In this document: positions 1 through 6,927 of the stretch, piece after piece
Layout of the letters: each line of letters opens with the position of its first letter
Numbering within the stretch: position 1 is the first letter of the stretch
Position numbers and translations under genes: made by a program
Notes under the pieces: model-generated
Databases searched by the model: none
Told to the model about the DNA's origin: nothing
The model's input: the letters and a program-made list of their open reading frames with translations, nothing else
DNA from: a bacterium
GTDB lineage: Bacteria > Bacillota > Clostridia > Lachnospirales > Lachnospiraceae
DNA: 46,974 nucleotides
Direction: 5' to 3'
Assembly: GCA_028727105.1 (NCBI GenBank)
Contig: JAQYOU010000023.1
Coordinates: forward strand, 1-46,974

Positions 1-104
1 CTGTCGGGGCATGGAAACATGCATCGGAACTCCCGGCAAAAGGACTTGCAAAGGTGATTTCCCTTTCCTTTACGAGTACAGAATTGTAAATGTGGTAATT
101 TTGT
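1..104 (+). other. Left window edge, possible 3' end of an upstream gene
   Basis: The stretch is open in two forward frames. One reaches a stop at 87-89. The other reaches a stop at 110-112, overlapping the next start codon. Either could be the end of a gene cut by the window edge. I recognise neither peptide and cannot choose the frame. There is no promoter or ribosome binding site that I can support. Confidence 0.2.
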
Positions 105-338
105 ATGAATAAGGAGCAGACTGAATTGGAGAGAAAGGTAATAGATTTTTATTGTAAGAAGTGTAAAAAGAGTTTGGGGATTCGGTACGAACTTACAGGA
201 GATAAGGATGCAAAGATTTTATCCGGGATCACAATTAAATGTCGTACCAATAAGTGTAGCAGAGTAGTGATATTTAAGAATGTGACAGAGGGCACATTAA
301 TTTCGATGGCAGGTAAGACCGGAAAGGTCTATATCTAA
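105..338 (+). CDS. Small zinc-ribbon protein, Com-like
   Basis: This 77-residue basic protein carries a CKKC pair near residue 17 and a second, looser Cys pair (C-R-T-N-K-C) near residues 46-51. That spacing suits a one-zinc ribbon. The layout resembles the small Com-type zinc-finger proteins of phages and mobile elements, where Com of phage Mu acts as an RNA-binding translational regulator. That role is only an analogy here. There is no good Shine-Dalgarno sequence before the ATG, so it may be translated by coupling to whatever ends at the left edge. A strong terminator follows about 130 bases downstream (468-523). Its place at the end of a mobile element suggests an accessory or regulatory protein of that element. 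The reading frame is convincing; the function is unknown. Confidence 0.6.
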   Translation: MNKEQTELERKVIDFYCKKCKKSLGIRYELTGDKDAKILSGITIKCRTNKCSRVVIFKNVTEGTLISMAGKTGKVYI

Positions 339-467
339 AAAATCGTTTTCATCAGAGATGGCAGCTGTGGTAGTCATCTGACAAGGACAATTAAATGAAG
401 GCCTCATGATATGGGAGCTTGTTGAAATATGGCAGGGCTGATGCCTGCCAAAGCATGACTCACCGCG

Positions 468-523
468 GACGCATGGGAAAGAGATTTAGCTTCGGCTAAA
501 TTCTTTCCTGTGCGTCTTTTTTT
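468..523 (+). terminator. Strong Rho-independent terminator
   Basis: A 22-23 base stem (468-490 with 495-516, one bulge) closes on a TTCG tetraloop and is followed by seven T residues. It ends the transcript carrying the zinc-ribbon gene. Confidence 0.9.
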
Positions 524-716
524 AAATAAAAATTTTTACATCGTAACAGAACGACAAGATTTTTACGTAGTTTGTAGTAAGATGTCGAAAAGAGGCAAAA
601 GGTGTAGTGTGCCGGGAAATCGTTACATAGTGGATATAGAGATGTAAGTCACCCCTCTGGGGAGATGGGCAGGGAGACTTAGGGAAAGGAATGGTATCAG
701 ACAAAAAAGCGTCCTG

Positions 717-753
717 CAAAATAAAGAAGGACCTGTGAAGATCACAGATCCTT
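717..753 (-). terminator. Terminator of the 44-residue minus-strand gene
   Basis: Arms 727-738 and 742-753 pair over 12 bases with one G-U wobble and a 3-base loop. Read on the minus strand the hairpin is followed by the T-rich tail CTTTATTTTG. It lies directly after the stop codon of the small gene at 759-893. Confidence 0.7.
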
Positions 754-758
754 GGGTG

Positions 759-893
759 CTAGTCGGATAATATATCGGAAAAATCAGCTTCAATAGCAGC
801 TTTAATATTTTCGTAAATAGCTGACATTTCTGGAGTCATTGGCTCAGAAAGAAAAACTTCACGATCATCCATGATAAGATATTCATTTTCCAT
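759..893 (-). CDS. Small acidic protein of unknown function (44 residues)
   Basis: This short frame encodes 44 residues, starting MENEYLIMDD and ending in SDILSD, and is strongly acidic. I recognise no family. Evidence that it is real: a strong AAGGAGG Shine-Dalgarno sequence lies about 9 bases before the ATG, a minus-strand hairpin terminator follows the stop, and an extended -10 box (TGCTATAAT) sits about 70 bases upstream. It is transcribed away from the HTH gene at 1083, so the two share a divergent intergenic region. That HTH protein may regulate both. The small size and acidity would fit an anti-repressor or an inhibitor of a DNA-binding protein of the element, but that is a guess. Confidence 0.6.
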   Translation of the reverse strand: MENEYLIMDDREVFLSEPMTPEMSAIYENIKAAIEADFSDILSD

Positions 894-960
894 AAAATAC
901 AGCCTCCTTATATCAAATAGGCTTCATTAGTAGAACTAAACGTTTTGTCTGCGCACCCAT

Positions 961-969
961 ATTATAGCA
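961..969 (-). promoter_or_regulatory. Extended -10 promoter element for the minus strand
   Basis: Read on the minus strand these bases are TGCTATAAT, a consensus extended -10 element. No good -35 box lies upstream, as is common for extended -10 promoters. It points towards the 44-residue gene at 759-893. Confidence 0.5.
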
Positions 970-1082
970 GAAAAAAGCATATGTCTATAGATGCGCAAGG
1001 CGCTGACTTTAAAGAAAAGAAAAATTTCCATATAGAAAAAGGAAGATAGATTGATCAAGCAAACGAGAAGGGAGGTGGTCAC

Positions 1083-1415
1083 ATGGAAAAGAATCCAAGA
1101 GCAGAGGTAATGGATTTCGAAAAAATCGGAAGTAGATTAAGGAATCTTAGAAAGCAGAAGGGGATAACACAGCAGCAGATAGCAGATGTTTTGGATATTG
1201 GAAGAAATCAATATCAGAAATACGAAAAAGGAATAACCCTTGTACCATCAGATAAAGTGGATATGCTGGTGAAATATTATGATGTGACCGCCGATTACAT
1301 TCTTTATGGAGACGAGTCATATAAATTTCTGAAATTACTCGATACCCTTTCTCCGATGCAGAAAAGAAAAATATTGCCAGCAATAGAAAGTATGATATTA
1401 GCAGTTAGTACATAA
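1083..1415 (+). CDS. XRE-family HTH transcriptional regulator
   Basis: The 110-residue protein has a Cro/C1-type helix-turn-helix at about residues 15-70 (KIGSRLRNLRKQKGITQQQI, then IADVLDIGRNQYQKYEKG). A short C-terminal helical tail may dimerise. The GGGAGGTGG ribosome binding site supports the ATG used. It stands first in a group of element genes and is separated from the next by its own terminator (1416-1452) and by two palindromes (1492-1540) that look like operators. It is likely the repressor controlling the downstream operon to the integrase, and perhaps the divergent 44-residue gene. Family assignment is firm; the target is inferred from position. Confidence 0.88.
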   Translation: MEKNPRAEVMDFEKIGSRLRNLRKQKGITQQQIADVLDIGRNQYQKYEKGITLVPSDKVDMLVKYYDVTADYILYGDESYKFLKLLDTLSPMQKRKILPAIESMILAVST

Positions 1416-1452
1416 AAGAAGACCGGAGCAAGATGTCCGATCTTCTTTTTTT
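1416..1452 (+). terminator. Rho-independent terminator after the HTH gene
   Basis: Twelve-base arms 1416-1427 and 1436-1447 (AAGAAGACCGGA with TCCGATCTTCTT, one mismatch) are followed by a run of T. It begins directly after the stop codon and isolates the HTH gene from the next operon. Confidence 0.85.
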
Positions 1453-1491
1453 AATCATTTTTCCACCCTAAAAATATGCGCAATCCGGCAA

Positions 1492-1540
1492 ATGTATCCT
1501 CAGAGGATACATCTCCAAGCAAAATATATCCTCAGAGGAT
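1492..1540. promoter_or_regulatory. Paired palindromic operator candidate
   Basis: The first site, 1492-1512, is a perfect palindrome: 10-base arms ATGTATCCTC and GAGGATACAT around one A. The second, 1527-1540, repeats its core TATCCTCAGAGGAT. The two centres (1502 and 1534) are 32 bases apart, close to three helical turns, so bound dimers would face the same side of the DNA. They lie between the HTH gene and the operon starting at 1645, where a repressor would act. Confidence 0.65.
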
Positions 1541-1644
1541 GCCAAAGAATATAGGAGTTGCGTTACCATATAATCGTGCCAAGGGCACAGGCGATCGTAA
1601 AAGCAGCGCTGCATAATTCCATTTTCTAAAGGAGAATACACATT

Positions 1645-2034
1645 ATGCAAAATCAGAAAACAAATAAAGCAATGAAAATCGGCATCATTTTTATGAAGTC
1701 GAGAAAAAGTGAACGCAAGATCAAATGGCTGGCAGCTGACATGATAGCAGCGGCACAGGAAGCGGGCATTCATATCGTGGAAGTCTTTGCGGATCGGACA
1801 GAAGATTTCGACTTCGACAGGGAGCAGCTGGACCCGATCATGAAGCGAATGGAAAACGGAGAAGTTCAGACTGTTATTGTAAAGTCCATTTATGATATCA
1901 GCAGATGTAAGGATGACATCCAGACATTTTTGCAATGGGCGGCGGAGAAAGATGTGGAGATCATTTCTTATCTGGGGGATATGGCTACTGCCAATATGAC
2001 CAGAGAAGAAGCAGACAACAAGGGCTGTGACTAG
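1645..2034 (+). CDS. Small resolvase-fold protein, probably without recombinase activity
   Basis: The 129-residue protein looks like the N-terminal fold of serine recombinases: an alternating strand-helix layout, a KVQTVIVKSIYDISR-like segment ('GEVQTVIVKSIYDISRCKDD'), and 'AAEKDVEIISYLGD' where resolvases have their G-V-x-F/I-x-S strand. The typical Y-x-R-x-S catalytic start is missing and there is no DNA-binding C-terminal domain, so it is about a third of a full large serine recombinase. An AAGGAG site precedes the ATG. It is followed 11 bases later by an HTH gene. A second protein of the same kind lies at 2394. It is likely an accessory or regulatory protein of the mobile element; the function is unknown. 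Confidence 0.65.
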   Translation: MQNQKTNKAMKIGIIFMKSRKSERKIKWLAADMIAAAQEAGIHIVEVFADRTEDFDFDREQLDPIMKRMENGEVQTVIVKSIYDISRCKDDIQTFLQWAAEKDVEIISYLGDMATANMTREEADNKGCD

Positions 2035-2045
2035 GAGGTGCGACC

Positions 2046-2381
2046 ATGACATACGAGGGATATCGGGTAGGACCGGCGCTCCGGAGCCTGAGAAAGAAAA
2101 AGAAGATCAGTGTTTTTGAGGCAAGTGAGATGACCGGACTAAGTACAAACACGATTAATAAGATCGAGCAGGGGAGCCGAAGGATGAGTATGAGTACATT
2201 GTACCTTTTTATGACGGCGTATGAGGCAGACGCGAATACACTGCTTGATCTTTCCGGCGGTGCCGGTGGAGTAGCGGAAGGAATTGACCGAAAGCTGTCA
2301 TTGCTTCCGATGCACACGCAGGACTATTTGCGGACAACCTTTGAGGTGATGATCGCACAGGCGCAGAAACTTGGCGCATAG
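2046..2381 (+). CDS. XRE-family HTH transcriptional regulator
   Basis: The 111-residue protein has a Cro/C1-type helix-turn-helix at about residues 9-60 (ALRSLRKKKKISVFEASEMT, then GLSTNTINKIEQGSRRMS). The rest is helical, ending in a MIAQAQKLGA tail. The AGGAGG ribosome binding site overlaps the stop of the previous gene region, and the two genes are 11 bases apart. It differs clearly in sequence from the regulator at 1083, so this is not a recent duplication. The HTH/resolvase-fold pair here (2046, 2394) repeats the order of the pair upstream (1083, 1645). It is likely a regulator of element maintenance or excision. Confidence 0.85.
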   Translation: MTYEGYRVGPALRSLRKKKKISVFEASEMTGLSTNTINKIEQGSRRMSMSTLYLFMTAYEADANTLLDLSGGAGGVAEGIDRKLSLLPMHTQDYLRTTFEVMIAQAQKLGA

Positions 2382-2393
2382 GGGAGGAGTACA

Positions 2394-2792
2394 ATGGGAA
2401 GAAGGAAAAAAGAGAGAAAACGATTCTGCATCGCGTACCTGTGTGCGACCGGAGAGCTGAATCAGATTCAGCGAAAAGAAGACAAGCAGGAACGGTACAT
2501 CCGGGAATACGCAGCTGCACATAATATAGAAATCGTGAGGGTTCTGCGCAAGGATGTCCTTGGAATGTCAATGGTGAGTGAGCATTTTGGAATGATGGCA
2601 TATTTTATTCAGAAGGGCAGAGCGGATGGTGTCATTGTTTCGAATATGGAAGAAGTGTCTACCAGCCTTTCCGATGCCTATGAAAAGATCGGTGTCATTC
2701 GTGAAGCTGGTGGAGAGATCATATCTGTAGATCAGAGAAATCTTGCAATGGAAGAATTGGAGGCGCATTATGAGCAGAAAACGAGAATATAA
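2394..2792 (+). CDS. Small resolvase-fold protein overlapping a MazF-like gene
   Basis: The 132-residue protein resembles a serine-recombinase N-terminal domain: 'IAYLCATGELNQIQRKEDKQ' matches the strand and loop that normally hold Y-x-R-V-S and Q residues, 'GRADGVIVSNMEEVS' matches the I-D-x-V-x-V-K-x-x-D-R-L-S strand, and 'IREAGGEIISVDQ' the next one. The catalytic Ser position reads Ala-Thr and the usual Arg residues are missing, so activity as a recombinase is unlikely. It has a GGGGAGGAG site. Its last 23 bases overlap the start of the MazF/PemK-like toxin at 2770, which implies translational coupling. Since no conventional antitoxin is seen, it could be the toxin's partner; that is inference. 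Confidence 0.65.
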   Translation: MGRRKKERKRFCIAYLCATGELNQIQRKEDKQERYIREYAAAHNIEIVRVLRKDVLGMSMVSEHFGMMAYFIQKGRADGVIVSNMEEVSTSLSDAYEKIGVIREAGGEIISVDQRNLAMEELEAHYEQKTRI

Positions 2793-3159
2793 AAGTTACA
2801 AAAGAGGCGATGTTGTATATGTCGATCTGGGGAATTATTCCCCGGGAGCGGAAAGGGGCTTCCGACCGTGTATTGTGGTCAGCAGAAATGCTGGGAATCA
2901 TGAGCGAACCCCGCAGGTTACGGTAGTACCGCTGACAACCACTCATAAGGAGATTCCGGTTCATGTAGAGGTAAAACCGTTGGAAGTGACCGGATACCAT
3001 TTAAAGGAAACATCTATGGCACTTGCCGAGAGCATTCAGTCGGTGCATAAGTCCAGGATCCGGGGCAAGATTGGTCGTGTGGATGCTGACAGTGGAGTGA
3101 TGGACAAGTTGGATGCAGCGGTTAAGTTACATTTGGGCTTGTCTGAGCCTGTGTGTTAA
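2770..3159 (+). CDS. MazF/PemK-type endoribonuclease toxin
   Basis: The 129-residue protein matches the MazF/PemK fold. It opens with the strand 'YKRGDVVYVDLG', continues with 'RGFRPCIVVSRNAGN' (the R-P-x-x-I-V-S/V-N motif), then 'VTVVPLTTT' and the S-x-A-x-x-x-x-I segment 'TSMALAESIQSVHKSRI'. Such toxins cleave mRNA and are neutralised by a small antitoxin encoded next to them. The ATG at 2770 follows a GGAGG site about 7 bases upstream. A longer frame from 2743 would lie wholly inside the previous gene and is not preferred. No MazE-like gene precedes it; the upstream overlapping gene is a resolvase-fold protein. Its position just before xis and int suggests an addiction or stabilising role for the element. 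Confidence 0.88.
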   Translation: MSRKREYKSYKRGDVVYVDLGNYSPGAERGFRPCIVVSRNAGNHERTPQVTVVPLTTTHKEIPVHVEVKPLEVTGYHLKETSMALAESIQSVHKSRIRGKIGRVDADSGVMDKLDAAVKLHLGLSEPVC

Positions 3160-3189
3160 CTGTCCGTTTATAAGAAGGGAGGTATATAT

Positions 3190-3372
3190 TTGAATGAGAA
3201 ATTATTGCTATCAATCAAAGAGGCGTCTGAGTTGTTTGGAATAGGAGAACATAGGCTGCGGGAAATCGTGCGTGATGATTATGCATGTCAATATCATCTG
3301 ATGATCGGTCGGGTGATACGGATTAAGCGTCATGCATTCGAAGAATTCATTAATCAGGTTGAGCAAATATAA
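3190..3372 (+). CDS. xis: Excisionase of the Tn916 type
   Basis: The 60-residue protein has the winged-helix layout of Tn916 Xis: 'LSIKEASELFGIGEHRLREI', then 'HLMIGRVIRIKRHAFEEFI'. Such proteins bend the element ends and direct the integrase towards excision. The start is a TTG codon, supported by GGGAGG seven bases upstream. The gene lies 30 bases after the toxin gene and 78 bases before the integrase, the arrangement usual for this class of integrative elements. A hairpin terminator lies between xis and int, so int may need its own promoter or read-through. Confidence 0.88.
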   Translation: MNEKLLLSIKEASELFGIGEHRLREIVRDDYACQYHLMIGRVIRIKRHAFEEFINQVEQI

Positions 3373-3381
3373 AATATCGAC

Positions 3382-3434
3382 AAGGTGCCTCGGGTGTGAT
3401 ATGATTAGCATATATGCATTCGAGGCACTTTTTT
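3382..3434 (+). terminator. Terminator between xis and int
   Basis: GTGCCTCG near 3385-3392 pairs with CGAGGCAC at 3421-3428, with further A-T pairing, a loop of about 28 bases and a run of six T. It lies just before the integrase ribosome binding site, so it may attenuate int expression. Confidence 0.7.
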
Positions 3435-3450
3435 ATGGAGGGCTGAGAAT

Positions 3451-4689
3451 ATGGCAAATAAAAAGACAACAAATAAAAACAAACCTGCAAGAAAAACATT
3501 ACGTCTGAACGAATACTACAATCCTAAGACGAAACGATATGAATATCGTTATAAAGATGCATTAGGGAAGGATCGGGTAATCAGTTCTTACAGGCTTGAA
3601 CCAACAGACCAGACACCGAAGGGTAAACGGTCCGGAAAGAGTTTGCGTGAGAAGGAGGCAGAGCTAAACGCACAGCTGGATAACAACATTGATATTGATG
3701 GTGCCAAGCTTACATTATTAGAAGTAGTAGATCAGTATTTGGAAAGTCTATATAATAGGAAAGAGTTGAGTCCAAATACAAAAACCGGGTATCAGGTCAC
3801 AGTAAACTGCTTAAAAGAGTACCGGCTGGGACATATGGAAATCGGAAAGATAAAGCCGGAGCATTGTGAAGCTTGGTTAGCCGATATGAAAAAGAAATAT
3901 CGTGGTTCATCCATTCAGACACAAATTAGTCTGATTAAAAGAACATTTGAATATGCAGTTGATTATGACTATATTGTGAAAAACCCATTTAGGCGGATAA
4001 CTACAGACAGAAGTGACAGTAAGCCCATGGAAGCATTATCTATATCTGATATGAATCGCTTTTTAGAGTTCTGCTCTAACGATGGTCACTGTAAACATTG
4101 TTATGACATGATCAATATTCTATTTTGGACCGGACTTCGAATTTCCGAGTTATGTGGATTGACTATTGACGACATAGACCTTGACAAGCGGTTGATAAGG
4201 GTGGAAAAACAGCTAATGAGTTTGAACCATAAACATGTTGTACGAAAACCCAAGACATCAAATGGCATTCGATATGTTCCCATGGTCGATACGGTATATG
4301 AGAGTTTTCAGAGGGTTTTAGCGAATCGTTATTTGAAAGGCGATATTGAACCGGTGTGTTACGATGAACGCGGAAACGCGTATGAAGGTTTTGTGTTCTT
4401 GGCAACGAGAAGCAGGAAGACAATCGTACGTGCTCATGCGGAAGAGTATTTGAGGAATTGTATCAAGAGATTTAATGAGGCAAATCCGAATGAGCCGATC
4501 CGTAAATTTGAGCCACATATCTGCAGACATACCTTTGCTACAAATATGCAATCGTTATCACCGAAGACATTACAATACATCTTGGGTCATGGCAATATAA
4601 GTACAACTATGAACCATTATGTGGATGCCAAGCCGAGTGAGCAGCAATTAGTTGAGATCAATGCGTTGGCAAATGCGATATCTGCTTAA
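3451..4689 (+). CDS. int: Tyrosine integrase, Tn916 family
   Basis: The 412-residue protein has an N-terminal arm-binding region (residues about 15-75, with the 'KRYEYRYKDALGKDRVISSY' strand pattern of Tn916 Int). A SAM-like core-binding domain (about 85-180) and a catalytic domain follow. The catalytic residues are visible: Arg230 in TGLRISEL, His356 and Arg359 in HICRHTF, His380 in LGHGN and the nucleophile Tyr390 in MNHYVD. A Lys in 'VRKPKTSNG' completes the set. All are intact, so the enzyme is probably active. GGAGGG precedes the ATG. It is the last gene of the element; AT-rich repeats follow directly (4687-4729) and then chromosomal hisH. Upstream partners are xis and the HTH/toxin operon. 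Confidence 0.95.
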   Translation: MANKKTTNKNKPARKTLRLNEYYNPKTKRYEYRYKDALGKDRVISSYRLEPTDQTPKGKRSGKSLREKEAELNAQLDNNIDIDGAKLTLLEVVDQYLESLYNRKELSPNTKTGYQVTVNCLKEYRLGHMEIGKIKPEHCEAWLADMKKKYRGSSIQTQISLIKRTFEYAVDYDYIVKNPFRRITTDRSDSKPMEALSISDMNRFLEFCSNDGHCKHCYDMINILFWTGLRISELCGLTIDDIDLDKRLIRVEKQLMSLNHKHVVRKPKTSNGIRYVPMVDTVYESFQRVLANRYLKGDIEPVCYDERGNAYEGFVFLATRSRKTIVRAHAEEYLRNCIKRFNEANPNEPIRKFEPHICRHTFATNMQSLSPKTLQYILGHGNISTTMNHYVDAKPSEQQLVEINALANAISA

Positions 4690-4729
4690 TTCGTAAAACT
4701 TTTTTCGTACGAATTATTTACGAATTATT
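4687..4729. repeat. AT-rich inverted and tandem repeats, candidate element end
   Basis: TAATTCGTA (4687-4695) is inverted as TACGAATTA (4708-4716), and TACGAATTATT occurs twice in tandem (4708-4718, 4719-4729). Between them lies the A/T tract AAACTTTTTT. Tn916-family integrases use AT-rich ends and targets, and this lies directly after the int stop codon. It is therefore the best candidate in the window for the end of the element. The other end is outside the window. Confidence 0.5.
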
Positions 4730-4844
4730 TGCAGTAATGAGAAGTAATATCATGCAATGAAAAGCAATGAAATGGAATGACTCCAAAGCCTGAAAATGGC
4801 TGAATTACTGGAAAAAATACGACAAAAACTGGAGATGAAGAAAT

Positions 4845-5462
4845 ATGATAGCAATTATCGATTATGACGCGGGCAACCTGAAAAGCGTGGAAAAGGCGCT
4901 GGCCCTGCTGGGACAGGAAAGTGTGATCACAAGGGATCGTGGTGAGATCCTTCGCGCGGACAAGGTGATCCTTCCCGGCGTGGGAGCTTTTGGAGATGCC
5001 ATGAACCAGTTGAAAAAGTATGAGCTGGACAAGGTGATCCATGAGGTGGCGGAAAAGAACACGCCGCTCCTTGGCATCTGTTTGGGACTGCAGCTGTTTT
5101 TCGAGGGAAGCGAGGAGAGCAGCGGTGTGGAAGGACTGGGGCTTTTAAAGGGAAACGTTGTTCGTTTTTCAGATGAGCATGGGCTGAAGATCCCGCATAT
5201 CGGATGGAATTCCCTGGAGCTGATGAATGACGGACGTTTATTCAAGGATATACCGAACGGATCCTACGTGTATTTTGTACATTCCTATTATTTGAAGGCA
5301 ACGGATGAAACGATCGTCAAGGCAATGACTACATACGGGGATCTGGTGCATGCCTCCGTGGAGCAGGACAATATCTTTGCCTGTCAGTTCCATCCGGAAA
5401 AGAGCAGCAGCGTCGGACTTACGATCCTGAACAATTTTGCACATTTAGGGGAGGAAAACTAG
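4845..5462 (+). CDS. hisH: Imidazole glycerol phosphate synthase, glutamine amidotransferase subunit
   Basis: HisH (205 residues) hydrolyses glutamine and channels ammonia to HisF, which makes imidazole glycerol phosphate and AICAR in histidine synthesis. The class I amidotransferase triad is present: Cys79 in [10 protein letters not shown], His183 and Glu185 in CQFHPEKSS. The oxyanion strand region [10 protein letters not shown] is typical of HisH. Length is normal. It ends one base before hisF, so the two are co-transcribed. No other his gene is in the window. The upstream region is the end of the mobile element, with no clear promoter; transcription may come from read-through or a promoter I cannot identify. 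Confidence 0.96.
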   Translation: MIAIIDYDAGNLKSVEKALALLGQESVITRDRGEILRADKVILPGVGAFGDAMNQLKKYELDKVIHEVAEKNTPLLGICLGLQLFFEGSEESSGVEGLGLLKGNVVRFSDEHGLKIPHIGWNSLELMNDGRLFKDIPNGSYVYFVHSYYLKATDETIVKAMTTYGDLVHASVEQDNIFACQFHPEKSSSVGLTILNNFAHLGEEN

Positions 5463-5463
5463 G

Positions 5464-6225
5464 ATGTTTACAAAGCGGATCATTCCCTGTCTGGATGTGA
5501 ATAACGGCAGGGTTGTAAAAGGTGTGAATTTTGTGAATTTAAGAGACGCGGGTGATCCCGTGGAGATCGCAGCGGCTTATGATAAGGCAGGAGCCGATGA
5601 GGTCGTTTTTTTAGATATCACAGCTTCTTCTGATGGCAGAGAAACGGTTGTGGATATGGTGCGAAAGGTGGCAGAGAAGGTGTTTATCCCCTTCACGGTC
5701 GGCGGAGGTATCCGTACCGTGGATGATTTTCGGGCCCTTCTTCGCGAGGGCGCGGATAAGATTTCCATCAATTCCTCAGCCATCAACCGGCCGGAGCTGA
5801 TCAGTGAGGCGGCGGATAAGTTTGGCAGCCAGTGTGTGGTTGTGGCGATCGATGCAAGAAGACGTGCGGATGGCAGCGGATGGAACATTTACAAAAACGG
5901 TGGACGTGTGGATGTGGGCATCGATGCGGTGGAATGGGCTATGAAAGCGGATCGCATGGGTGCGGGAGAGATCCTGCTCACAAGCATGGACTGTGATGGC
6001 ACGAAGGCCGGCTATGATATCGAACTGACCAGGCAGATCGCAGAGAATGTTTCCATTCCGGTCATTGCTTCCGGCGGTGCGGGAACAATGGATCATTTTT
6101 ACGATGCGCTGACTGAGGGAAAGGCTGATGCTGCACTGGCAGCGTCCCTGTTCCATTACAAAGAGATGGAGATCATGGATCTGAAAAATTATCTGGCAGA
6201 TCGTGGCGTATCGGTGCGCAGATAG
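5464..6225 (+). CDS. hisF: Imidazole glycerol phosphate synthase, cyclase subunit
   Basis: HisF (253 residues) is the TIM-barrel half of imidazole glycerol phosphate synthase. It converts PRFAR and ammonia from HisH into imidazole glycerol phosphate and AICAR. Both catalytic aspartates are visible: Asp11 in [15 protein letters not shown] and Asp130 in VVVAIDARR. The phosphate-binding loops FTVGGGIRT and IASGGAGTM are intact. Length is normal. Only one base separates it from hisH, with the Shine-Dalgarno sequence (GGGGAGG) inside the hisH end. ung follows after 13 bases, so hisH-hisF-ung are probably one transcript. Confidence 0.97.
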   Translation: MFTKRIIPCLDVNNGRVVKGVNFVNLRDAGDPVEIAAAYDKAGADEVVFLDITASSDGRETVVDMVRKVAEKVFIPFTVGGGIRTVDDFRALLREGADKISINSSAINRPELISEAADKFGSQCVVVAIDARRRADGSGWNIYKNGGRVDVGIDAVEWAMKADRMGAGEILLTSMDCDGTKAGYDIELTRQIAENVSIPVIASGGAGTMDHFYDALTEGKADAALAASLFHYKEMEIMDLKNYLADRGVSVRR

Positions 6226-6238
6226 GAGATAACAAAAG

Positions 6239-6913
6239 ATGGCAATGATCAGTAACGACTGGCTTCCGGTGCTGGCGCCGGAGTTTAAAAAGCCATATTA
6301 TGCAAAATTGTATCAGTTTGTCCGGGAGGAGTATCACAATCATGTGATCTATCCGCCCTCAGAGGACATTTTTAATGCGTTTCATTTTACGCCATTAAAG
6401 GATGTAAAAGTGCTTATCTTAGGGCAGGATCCTTATCATGAGGAGCATCAGGCGCAGGGCATGTGTTTTTCCGTGGAGCAGCATCAGGAGATCCCGCCTT
6501 CGCTCGTGAATATCTACAAGGAACTGCAGGATGATCTTGGCTGTTACATACCGAATAACGGTTATCTGAAAAAGTGGGCGGATCAGGGCGTACTGCTTCT
6601 GAACACAGTGCTCACCGTGCGTGCTCATCAGGCGAATTCCCATCAGGGCAGAGGCTGGGAGCAGTTCACGGACGCCGTGATCCGTGCGGTCAATGAACAG
6701 GACCGGCCGATCGTCTATCTTTTGTGGGGCAGACCGGCCCAGAGTAAGATCCCGATGCTGAACAATCCCAGGCATCTGGTGCTGACAGCGCCGCATCCCA
6801 GCCCGCTGTCTGCGTACCGCGGATTTTTCGGATGCAGGCATTTCAGCAAAACGAATGATTTTTTGTCTGCAAACGGGATCGCCCCCATCGACTGGCAGAT
6901 TGAAGACGTCTAA
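6239..6913 (+). CDS. ung: Uracil-DNA glycosylase, family 1
   Basis: The enzyme removes uracil from DNA and starts base excision repair. The family 1 motifs are present: the water-activating GQDPYH (Asp64), 'LLLNTVLTVRAHQANSH' in the middle, and HPSPLSAYRGFFG with His186, the DNA-intercalation loop. Length (224 residues) is normal. GGAGATAAC precedes the ATG at 6239; another ATG two codons later is possible. It follows hisF by 13 bases and ends 14 bases before the convergent histidine kinase gene, with no obvious terminator between. Confidence 0.97.
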   Translation: MAMISNDWLPVLAPEFKKPYYAKLYQFVREEYHNHVIYPPSEDIFNAFHFTPLKDVKVLILGQDPYHEEHQAQGMCFSVEQHQEIPPSLVNIYKELQDDLGCYIPNNGYLKKWADQGVLLLNTVLTVRAHQANSHQGRGWEQFTDAVIRAVNEQDRPIVYLLWGRPAQSKIPMLNNPRHLVLTAPHPSPLSAYRGFFGCRHFSKTNDFLSANGIAPIDWQIEDV

Positions 6914-6927
6914 GCCTATATAACAGA

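Larger units (their letters stand above)
339..758. other. Non-coding stretch with a possible structured transcript
   Basis: No convincing gene lies between the zinc-ribbon gene and the 44-residue minus-strand gene. Positions 339-467 hold a small hairpin at 431-449 (GGCAGG...CCTGCC) and lead into the terminator at 468-523, so the gene's 3' untranslated region is long and possibly structured. Positions 524-716 show neither a ribosome binding site nor a coding pattern. A 21-codon frame starting at 582 has no Shine-Dalgarno sequence and is not supported. Confidence 0.5.

Noticed and set aside
1-104. Diversity-generating retroelement or intron remnant
   Set aside because: No reverse transcriptase, template/variable repeat pair or intron structure could be seen in the window.
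522-719. Minus-strand open frame of 65 codons
   Set aside because: No ribosome binding site, and it overlaps the plus-strand terminator region; the peptide has no protein-like pattern.
1468-2052. Minus-strand open frame of 194 codons opposite the resolvase-fold gene
   Set aside because: It lies antisense to a gene with a good ribosome binding site and recognisable fold, and it has no start signal of its own.
4690-4844. tRNA gene as integration target
   Set aside because: No cloverleaf or tRNA-like arms can be formed between the integrase and hisH.
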